Shown here one piece after another: positions 1-5,296 of a stretch of 5,296 bases of DNA (positions are counted from its first letter, which is position 1; every line of letters begins with the position of its first letter). The notes beneath the pieces are model-generated. The model was not told the DNA's origin. It did no database searches and saw nothing but the letters and a program-made list of their open reading frames with translations. The DNA is taken from the NCBI GenBank assembly GCA_007119095.1, contig SKQI01000019.1, positions 1 through 5,296 of the forward strand, in the 5' to 3' direction. Made by a program: the position numbers and the translations under genes. This DNA is from Wenzhouxiangella sp. (lineage in GTDB: Bacteria; Pseudomonadota; Gammaproteobacteria; Xanthomonadales; Wenzhouxiangellaceae).

Positions 1-1091
1 AGGCCAACCACGCCCTGGTGCCAGGCTGAGTCGTATACGCACAACCCCTGCACGTCATCGCCGAGCTCGGCGCTCATGCGTTCGGCCATCGCTTCGGCAT
101 CGGCCTGCATGTCGTCCTGGATGGCGCGGCGCTCGGCATTGAGCTGATCGAGCTGGTCGGCCAGGGAGCGGGCTTCGCGATCGTTGCCGGCCAGCAGGCA
201 GCGGATGCCAATGCCCATGTCGTCCAGGCGCCCGGCGGCATTCAGGCGCGGTGCTGCGGCAAAACCCAGGTCCGAGGCACTGACCCAGGCCAGGTTGCGC
301 CCGGCCACTTCCAGCAGCGCGCGCAGCCCCGGACTGGCCCGGCCGGCGCGGATGCGGGCCAGGCCCTGCGCGACCAGCCGACGATTATTTTCATCCAGCG
401 GCACCAGGTCAGCCACCGTACCCAGCGCCACCAGATCCAGCAGCGTATCGAGGCGAGGCTGCTGGTCAGCGAAGTGATCGCGTTCTCGCAGGGCCTTGCG
501 CAGGGCCAGCATCAGATAGAACACCACGCCAACGCCGGCCAGGGCGCGCGAAGGAAACGGGTCATCGGCCAGGCAAGGATTGATGATGGCATCGGCCTCT
601 GGCAGCCTGGGTCCAGGCAGGTGATGATCGGTGACGATCACCCGGGCGCCGCGCTGGCGGGCCAGGCTGACGCCGGCCAGCGAGCTGATCCCCTGGTCTA
701 CGGTAAGCAATACATCGGGCACGGGATCGCCAATTTCAGAAACCAGCTCCGCGCTCAGGCCGTAGCCATGGCGAAAGCGGTCCGGCACCAGCCACTCGAC
801 TTGGCCCGCGCCCATCATCTTGAGCGCGCGCACGGCCACCGCGCAGCCGGTGGCGCCATCGGCATCGAAATCCCCAACCACTAGAATGCGCTGACCGCGC
901 TGGATGGCATCGGCCAGAATCTCCGCGCCGCGATCCAGGCCGGACAGGGTCGGCGGCAGCAGGCCAGAGAGCGCATAGTCCGGCGCCTGCTCCAGCCCGC
1001 GCGCGGCCAGCACCCGGGCAGCAACCGGATGCAGGCCCTGCTCCAGAATGACCTTGGCCTGCCGACGGCGAATCCGAACCTGGCGGATCAT
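1..1091 (-). CDS. recJ: Single-stranded-DNA-specific 5'-3' exonuclease RecJ (3' end outside window)
   Basis: RecJ degrades single-stranded DNA 5' to 3' in the cytoplasm during RecFOR recombination, mismatch repair and base excision repair. The 363 complete codons seen here lack a stop; E. coli RecJ has about 577 residues. DHH phosphoesterase motifs appear in order: motif I VVGDFDADG (71-79; Asp74, Asp76, Asp78), motif II VDQG (Asp132), motif III VTDHH (Asp155, His156, His157) and motif IV GTVADLVPL (Asp228). PRLNAAGRL follows at 281-289, and WHQGVVG at 357-363 opens the DHHA1 half, so all visible metal ligands are present. Motif II reads DQG where E. coli has DNG. The ATG at 1091 is the likely start: an in-frame TAG lies 24 nt upstream (1113-1115) and AGGGG sits 7 nt before the ATG. 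The gene follows the RpfE-type gene after a 202-bp gap with a possible promoter. Identification is secure; only the C-terminal part is unseen. Confidence 0.97.
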   Translation of the reverse strand, partial: MIRQVRIRRRQAKVILEQGLHPVAARVLAARGLEQAPDYALSGLLPPTLSGLDRGAEILADAIQRGQRILVVGDFDADGATGCAVAVRALKMMGAGQVEWLVPDRFRHGYGLSAELVSEIGDPVPDVLLTVDQGISSLAGVSLARQRGARVIVTDHHLPGPRLPEADAIINPCLADDPFPSRALAGVGVVFYLMLALRKALRERDHFADQQPRLDTLLDLVALGTVADLVPLDENNRRLVAQGLARIRAGRASPGLRALLEVAGRNLAWVSASDLGFAAAPRLNAAGRLDDMGIGIRCLLAGNDREARSLADQLDQLNAERRAIQDDMQADAEAMAERMSAELGDDVQGLCVYDSAWHQGVVG

Positions 1092-1098
1092 GTCAACA

Positions 1099-1103
1099 CC
1101 CCT
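1099..1103 (-). promoter_or_regulatory. Ribosome binding site of recJ
   Basis: On the minus strand AGGGG lies 7 nt before the recJ ATG. Together with the in-frame TAG at 1113-1115 it fixes the start at 1091. Confidence 0.6.
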
Positions 1104-1129
1104 TTGTTCTGACTAACTTTCTGATTGGA

Positions 1130-1159
1130 ATCATAAAAGCCAAAATCTTGGGGACGCAA
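1130..1159 (-). promoter_or_regulatory. Possible sigma-70 promoter for recJ
   Basis: Read on the minus strand, TATGAT (1130-1135) matches the -10 consensus at five of six positions and lies about 40 nt upstream of the recJ start. The best -35 candidate, TTGCGT (1154-1159), is 18 bp further upstream and matches only three of six positions. The area is AT-rich (1101-1200 is 38% GC by my count), unlike the flanking genes. The poor -35 keeps this tentative. If real, transcription would start near 1123 and leave a leader of about 30 nt. The -35 lies within the outermost unit of the 8-nt-periodic dyad. Confidence 0.3.
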
Positions 1160-1238
1160 AGCAGCCAAGAAACCAAGAAACCAAGAAGCATAGATTAATA
1201 AGTACTTTGCGTCTTCGCTGCTTTGCTGCTTAGCGTCC
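1152..1238. repeat. Long imperfect inverted repeat built of 8-nt units
   Basis: The left arm is GG followed by four octamers: ACGCAAAG (1154), CAGCCAAG (1162), AAACCAAG (1170) and AAACCAAG (1178). The right arm (1205-1238), read on the opposite strand from its outer end, is GG followed by ACGCTAAG, CAGCAAAG, CAGCGAAG and ACGCAAAG. All eight units fit NNNCNAAG. The arms match at 26 of 34 positions: 16 of 18 in the outer half (GG plus two units), 10 of 16 in the inner half. The 19-nt centre (1186-1204) is AT-rich. The element fills much of the 1092-1293 gap; I see no ORF or RNA gene there. No run of T follows it in either direction as in a standard intrinsic terminator, although the minus-strand transcript would contain short T stretches further on. 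It resembles, from memory, dispersed intergenic palindromes rich in ACGCAAAG units found in several bacterial groups. Family membership cannot be proved from one copy. Confidence 0.75.
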
Positions 1239-1293
1239 AAAAAGGTTTTCTCTGTTGGCCCCTATCAGCGAGCACGGAATTGGATCAAAACAC

Positions 1294-2178
1294 TCAGCCT
1301 GTACGCCAGATTTTCCAGCGGTCAGGTGGTCGCAGTACCCAGCGGCGGTGGCGGCTGGCCAGTTCCAGGCGATCGATTTGGAAACGGCCCAGGCGCTGCC
1401 AGATCCCGCTCAGCCAGTCGGCCAGGTGGTCGAGATTCTGCGCCGCGGTCCAATCCTGACGACAGGTCCACAGCACCAAAGTGCCGTCAGCGGCGCCGTC
1501 CGTGCTCACTACCGGCTCATGGGAAAGCTTGAGATATCGGGCAAGTCCGATCAGCTCCGTACTGGCACCGACCAGGTGACTGACCCTTGCCGACAGCGCA
1601 CGGGCATCAGGCAAGGCGCCGGGACCCCAGAACCACAGGCTGCCGGCCGCCCTGCTCTCGCTGGCGCCGCGATGCTGATGCAGGATGATCTGGCTTTCGT
1701 TAAGCAAACGCCGCCAGCGATCGGCCTGCGGGCCTTCCGGCAAGACCTGGTCCAGGCTGTTGCCGGCCAGGGCCCAGGGCGGCTTAAAGTCACAATCCGG
1801 GTCTGCATCCAGGCGCAGGTAGCCGCGTTCCGGGCTGGGAAAATCCAGGGTCAGGCTTTCGTCGGCAAAGCAGGCAATCAGCTCATCACGGGCTTTATCC
1901 GGAAGCTTGGCCGAGGGCTGCAGCCAGACCGCATTCAGATCCGCCTGCAGGCAAACCGGATCAGCGCGCATCCAGGTGCCCGCGGCATCATCGGGGCAGT
2001 CGGCCAGGCGGCTGAGCGCTGCTGGTGCAATCGTCTGACCGCAGGCCAGCACCGACTCTGCCGTCAGCGGGTCCAGTTCATGCTGCCGGGAACGTGCCAG
2101 CACCCGGCCAATCAGGCCCGGCACGGCTTCTGCCTCGCTTAGCAAGGCTTCGAAGTCAGGCACCAAGACAATCAGCAC
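1294..2178 (-). CDS. Phosphoglycerate mutase-like / RpfE-type regulatory protein (COG4255-like)
   Basis: This 294-residue, apparently soluble protein has no signal peptide or membrane segment that I can see. Its landmarks recall the family annotated as 'regulatory protein, RpfE type' in Xanthomonas and as '2,3-bisphosphoglycerate-independent phosphoglycerate mutase-like' in betaproteobacteria, often beside recJ. They are WMRADPVCL (69-77; family-like W-RADPVHL), PSPERGYLRL (114-123), WRRLLNESQIILHQH (155-169) and SLWFWGPGALPD (180-191), with a basic Trp/Arg-rich C-terminus. The biochemical function is unknown. The mutase label rests on weak similarity, and I see no alkaline-phosphatase-type metal site. 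The GTG start lies 6 bp after the greA stop with no clear Shine-Dalgarno, suggesting translation coupled to greA. The linker before SLWFWG looks shorter than I remember for the family. A nearly full-length open frame on the other strand is a GC-rich shadow. Family assignment is from memory and fairly firm; role and exact start are less so. Confidence 0.8.
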   Translation of the reverse strand: MLIVLVPDFEALLSEAEAVPGLIGRVLARSRQHELDPLTAESVLACGQTIAPAALSRLADCPDDAAGTWMRADPVCLQADLNAVWLQPSAKLPDKARDELIACFADESLTLDFPSPERGYLRLDADPDCDFKPPWALAGNSLDQVLPEGPQADRWRRLLNESQIILHQHRGASESRAAGSLWFWGPGALPDARALSARVSHLVGASTELIGLARYLKLSHEPVVSTDGAADGTLVLWTCRQDWTAAQNLDHLADWLSGIWQRLGRFQIDRLELASRHRRWVLRPPDRWKIWRTG

Positions 2179-2184
2179 GGTGGG

Positions 2185-2664
2185 CTAACGGTACTGCACC
2201 TCTACAATCTCGTAGACGCGGGTACCGTTGGGCGCCTGGAATTCGACCACGTCGCCTTCTTCCTTGCCAATCAGGGCGCGGGCCAGCGGCGCGCTGATCG
2301 CCAGGCGCTTTTCATTCACGTCGGCCTCCAGGTCACCGACGATCTGCCAGGTGACCTCTTCGGCGCCTTCGACGTCTTCCAGCAGGGTCACGGTGGCGCC
2401 GAACACGACCTTGGTACCAGCGTCCAGTGAACTGACATCAATGATCCGGGCATTGCCCAGCGAGCCTTCCAGGTTCTGGATCCGGCCCTCGATGAAACCC
2501 TGCTGCTCGCGGGCGGCGTGGTACTCGGCATTTTCCTTCAGGTCACCGTGGGCGCGCGCCTCGGCAATGGCTTCGATGACGGCGGGCCGGTCGACTTTCT
2601 TCAAACGCTCCAGTTCGGCGCGGAGACGTTCCGCACCCTGCTGGGTCAGGGGAATCTGGCTCAT
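2185..2664 (-). CDS. greA: Transcription elongation factor GreA
   Basis: GreA enters the secondary channel of RNA polymerase and stimulates cleavage of the backtracked RNA 3' end, so that stalled elongation complexes resume. The protein has 159 residues (E. coli GreA: 158). The N-terminal coiled coil spans about residues 1-75 and carries the conserved tip segment HGDLKENAEYHAAREQQGF, with acidic Asp41 and Glu44 that position the catalytic magnesium. The C-terminal FKBP-like domain includes FGATVTLLED (88-97) and the signature PLARALIGKEEGD (126-138). The start is certain: the ATG overlaps the carB TGA as ATGA, and AAGGAG lies 5 nt upstream inside the carB end. The next gene begins 6 bp after the TAG stop. 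Co-transcription with carB and the RpfE-type gene is inferred from this packing. Nothing is truncated or altered. Confidence 0.99.
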   Translation of the reverse strand: MSQIPLTQQGAERLRAELERLKKVDRPAVIEAIAEARAHGDLKENAEYHAAREQQGFIEGRIQNLEGSLGNARIIDVSSLDAGTKVVFGATVTLLEDVEGAEEVTWQIVGDLEADVNEKRLAISAPLARALIGKEEGDVVEFQAPNGTRVYEIVEVQYR

Positions 2665-5296
2665 GCTTGCTCCTTGAGACGATACAGCTCGGCGAGGCTT
2701 CGCACGCCGCGCTCATTCCAGTGATCCAGGGCCTTGAGTGTTGCCCGGGCACCGGCAATGGTGGTTGAGTAGTTGACCTTGTGCTGCAGAGCCTGGCGCC
2801 GGATCGAGAACGAGTCGGCAATAGCCTGACGGCCTTCGGTGGTATTGACGATGTAATCAATTTCGTCGTTCTTGATCGCATCCACGATATGTGGCCGACC
2901 CTGAACGACCTTGTTGACGTAGTCACATTCCACACCGTTTTCAACCAGGAACTTCCAGGTGCCTTCAGTAGCGACCAGGCTGAAGCCCCGGCCGATCAGC
3001 TCCCTGGCCACCGGCAGCAGGCGATCCTTGTCGGCATCGCGCACGCTCAGGAAAACCCGGCCGCTGGCGGCAGCATTGATGCCAACCCCCTGCTGGGCCC
3101 GTGCCACGGCAGCGCCAAAGCTCGAACCCACGCCCATGGCTTCGCCAGTTGAGCGCATTTCCGGGCCCAGGATCGGGTCCACGCCGGGGAACTTGATAAA
3201 CGGATAGATGGGCTCCTTGATGGCATAGAACGGACTGGAGAGGTCGTCAGTAATCTGTTGACTTTCCAGCGTTTTGCCTACCATGCATCGGGCCGCTACC
3301 CGGGCGATGGCAGTACCGGTCGCCTTGGCCACGAACGGCACGGTGCGCGAGGCGCGCGGATTGACTTCCAGGACATAGATCTCTTCGCCGCGAACCGCGA
3401 ACTGCACGTTCATCAGGCCAATGACGTTCAGGGCCAGGGCCATCTGGCGGGTTTGGCGGGCGATCTCCTCGATCACCTCATCGGATAGCGAGAACGGCGG
3501 CAGGCTGCAGGAGGAGTCGCCAGAGTGAACCCCGGCCTCTTCGATATGCTCCATGATGCCGGCGATGATCACACGTTCGCCGTCGCAGAGCGCGTCGACG
3601 TCAACTTCGATGGCATGATCAAGGAAACGGTCCAGCAGTACCGGCGAATCGTTCGACACCTTGACCGCTTCGCGCATGTAGCGCCTTAGCTCATCTTCGC
3701 CATGAACAATATCCATGGCGCGGCCGCCCAGCACGTAGGAGGGTCTGACAACCAGCGGAAAACCGACTTCACGGGCAAGCACGATCGCCTCGTCCGGGTC
3801 GCGCGCAGTGCGGTTGGAGGGCTGCCGCAGGCCCAGGGTGTTGAGCAGCGCCTGGAAACGCTCGCGATCCTCGGCCAGGTCGATGCAGTCCGGGCTGGTG
3901 CCGACGATCGGCGCGCCCGCCGCCTCCAGGGCGCGGGCCAGCTTCAGCGGCGTCTGACCACCGAACTGGATGATGATGCCTTCCGGTTTTTCGGTATCGA
4001 TGATCGACAGCACGTCTTCCAGGGTCAGCGGCTCGAAATACAGGCGGTCGGAGGTGTCATAGTCGGTCGATACCGTTTCCGGGTTGCAGTTGACCATGAT
4101 GGTCTCGTAGCCCAGATCGCGCATCGCCAGGGCGGCGTGCACGCAGCAGTAGTCGAACTCGATTCCCTGGCCAATCCGATTGGGGCCACCGCCCAGCACC
4201 ATGATCTTGGGCTTGTCGCTGGGGTCGGCTTCGCAGGCCTCGCCCCAGGTCGAGTACAGGTAGGCAGTCGTCGTCGCGAATTCAGCGGCGCAGGTATCGA
4301 CCCGGCGGAATGCGGGCCGGATACCGGCCCGCAGGCGCAGCTTGCGCACGCTGGCCTCATCCACGCCGGCCAGGGTGGCCAGGCGAGCATCGGCAAAGCC
4401 GTAACGCTTCAGTTCCAGCAGGCGATCGTCGGTCAACGCCGCAACGCCGCCTTCGGCCACCTCGCCTTCCACCTCGATCAACTCGGCAATCTGGTCCAGA
4501 AACCAGGGATCGATGCGGGTCAGGCGATGAATTTCGACGAAGCTCAAGCCGCGGCGGAAGGCCTCGGCCACGTACAGCAGGCGATTCGGCCCCGCCTCGC
4601 GCATTTCTCGTCGCAGCAGGGTCAGCTCGTCGGCTTCTTCGCTCTCGATGGTGATCGGATCTAGGCCACTCAAGCCTGTTTCCAGGCTGCGCAGGGCCTT
4701 TTGCAGCGACTCCTGGAAGGTACGCCCAATGGCCATCGCCTCGCCCACAGATTTCATTTGCGTGGTCAGGCGGTCATTGGCGGCCGGAAACTTTTCGAAG
4801 GCGAAGCGCGGGATCTTGGTGACCACGTAGTCGATGGTCGGCTCGAACGAGGCCGGCGTGGCGCCACCGGTGATTTCATTCTTCAGCTCATCCAGGGTGT
4901 AGCCGACGGCAAGCTTGGCCGCGACCTTGGCAATCGGAAAACCCGTGGCCTTGGAGGCCAGGGCCGACGACCGCGACACGCGCGGGTTCATCTCGATCAC
5001 CACCACCCGGCCACTGTCCGGATCAACCGCGAACTGAACATTGGAGCCGCCGGTATCGACGCCGATCTTGCGCAGCACCGCGATGGCCGCGTTGCGCAGC
5101 TCCTGGTATTCCTTGTCGGTCAGGGTCATCGCCGGGGCCACGGTGATGGAATCACCTGTGTGGACGCCCATCGGGTCGAGGTTTTCTATCGAGCAGATGA
5201 TGATGCAGTTGTCGGCCTTGTCGCGCACCACCTCGAGCTCGAACTCCTTCCAGCCCAGCAGCGACTCATCCAGCAGCACTTCGTTGGTCGGCGACA
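2661..5296 (-). CDS. carB: Carbamoyl-phosphate synthase large subunit CarB (5' end outside window)
   Basis: CarB makes carbamoyl phosphate from bicarbonate, two ATP and ammonia delivered by the CarA glutaminase, feeding arginine and pyrimidine synthesis. The frame is open to the right edge (…SPTNEVLLDES). Counting from the GTG at 5279 (Val1), residue n aligns with E. coli residue n+203 at every landmark I checked, so the full protein should have about 1075 residues and the first 200 or so are missing. Present are the end of the first ATP-grasp domain (Gln82, Glu96, Asn98 = E. coli 285, 299, 301), the oligomerisation domain, the complete second ATP-grasp domain (Gln626, Glu638, Asn640) and the allosteric domain. 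Ornithine contacts are kept (Glu580, Asp588, Glu689, Tyr837, Thr839), as are UMP contacts (Lys751, Thr771, Thr774, Lys790, Asn812, Thr814). I infer an enzyme inhibited by UMP and activated by ornithine. Position 5279 is not the true start. The stop overlaps the greA ATG; carA is expected beyond the right edge. Confidence 0.99.
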   Translation of the reverse strand, partial: SPTNEVLLDESLLGWKEFELEVVRDKADNCIIICSIENLDPMGVHTGDSITVAPAMTLTDKEYQELRNAAIAVLRKIGVDTGGSNVQFAVDPDSGRVVVIEMNPRVSRSSALASKATGFPIAKVAAKLAVGYTLDELKNEITGGATPASFEPTIDYVVTKIPRFAFEKFPAANDRLTTQMKSVGEAMAIGRTFQESLQKALRSLETGLSGLDPITIESEEADELTLLRREMREAGPNRLLYVAEAFRRGLSFVEIHRLTRIDPWFLDQIAELIEVEGEVAEGGVAALTDDRLLELKRYGFADARLATLAGVDEASVRKLRLRAGIRPAFRRVDTCAAEFATTTAYLYSTWGEACEADPSDKPKIMVLGGGPNRIGQGIEFDYCCVHAALAMRDLGYETIMVNCNPETVSTDYDTSDRLYFEPLTLEDVLSIIDTEKPEGIIIQFGGQTPLKLARALEAAGAPIVGTSPDCIDLAEDRERFQALLNTLGLRQPSNRTARDPDEAIVLAREVGFPLVVRPSYVLGGRAMDIVHGEDELRRYMREAVKVSNDSPVLLDRFLDHAIEVDVDALCDGERVIIAGIMEHIEEAGVHSGDSSCSLPPFSLSDEVIEEIARQTRQMALALNVIGLMNVQFAVRGEEIYVLEVNPRASRTVPFVAKATGTAIARVAARCMVGKTLESQQITDDLSSPFYAIKEPIYPFIKFPGVDPILGPEMRSTGEAMGVGSSFGAAVARAQQGVGINAAASGRVFLSVRDADKDRLLPVARELIGRGFSLVATEGTWKFLVENGVECDYVNKVVQGRPHIVDAIKNDEIDYIVNTTEGRQAIADSFSIRRQALQHKVNYSTTIAGARATLKALDHWNERGVRSLAELYRLKEQA
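2670..2675 (-). promoter_or_regulatory. Ribosome binding site of greA inside the carB 3' end
   Basis: AAGGAG on the minus strand lies 5 nt before the greA ATG, within the last codons of carB. With the ATGA overlap it implies that ribosomes ending carB can start greA. Confidence 0.8.

Noticed and set aside
474..884. Plus-strand open frame of 136 codons over recJ
   Set aside because: It is antisense to the DHH motifs of RecJ, and its His/Gln/Ala-rich composition is typical of a shadow.
1140..1151. Small hairpin CCAA-AATC-TTGG near the dyad
   Set aside because: A 4-bp stem is too weak to call a terminator or operator.
1154..1236. CRISPR array
   Set aside because: The units are only 8 nt, without spacers, and are arranged as two opposing arms.
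1152..1238. Intrinsic terminator after the RpfE-type gene
   Set aside because: The dyad is long and imperfect with a 19-nt centre, its inner half pairs poorly, and no T-run follows directly on the minus strand.
1255..2142. Open frame of 295 codons on the plus strand, opposite the RpfE-type gene
   Set aside because: It has no recognisable motif and low-complexity Gln/Ala/Arg-rich composition. The minus frame carries family motifs and fits the operon, so the plus frame is a GC-rich antisense shadow.
3702..4664. Open frame of 320 codons on the plus strand inside carB
   Set aside because: It lies antisense to the highly conserved CarB frame, lacks recognisable domains and has shadow-like composition.
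5277..5279. GTG at 5279 as the start of carB
   Set aside because: The frame stays open to the window edge with conserved CarB residues (SPTNE), and about 200 N-terminal residues are expected further upstream.

Overview
The window holds four genes, all reading right to left on the minus strand: carB, greA, a phosphoglycerate mutase-like/RpfE-type gene, and recJ. carB lacks its 5' end (right edge of the window) and recJ lacks its 3' end (left edge). Coding DNA is GC-rich. CarB, GreA and RecJ all resemble gammaproteobacterial proteins. The order car-greA-RpfE-type gene-recJ recalls, from memory, the neighbourhood of the rpf cluster in Xanthomonas. I infer a member of Xanthomonadales/Lysobacterales or a close relative (for example a Wenzhouxiangella-like lineage). 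The genus cannot be fixed from this sequence.

Layout from right to left, in the direction of transcription. Positions 5296-2661 encode the large subunit of carbamoyl-phosphate synthetase from about E. coli residue 198 to the end. greA (2664-2185) overlaps carB by an ATGA. An RpfE-type/COG4255-like protein (2178-1294) follows after 6 bp with a GTG start. Next comes a 202-bp AT-rich gap (1293-1092), the only real non-coding DNA here. recJ begins at 1091 and runs off the left edge.

The first three genes look like one transcription unit with translational coupling. They join pyrimidine/arginine precursor synthesis (CarB), rescue of backtracked RNA polymerase (GreA) and a protein of unknown biochemical role. 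recJ (single-strand 5'-3' exonuclease) may be read from the same transcript, from its own promoter in the gap, or from both.

The most unusual structure is in the gap: a long imperfect dyad (1152-1238) whose two arms are each built of four 8-nt units of the form NNNCNAAG around a 19-nt AT-rich centre. It looks like a dispersed intergenic palindromic repeat and sits directly on the presumed recJ promoter region. I see no CRISPR, tRNA, rRNA, transposase or new multi-gene system. The rest of the window is conserved housekeeping sequence.
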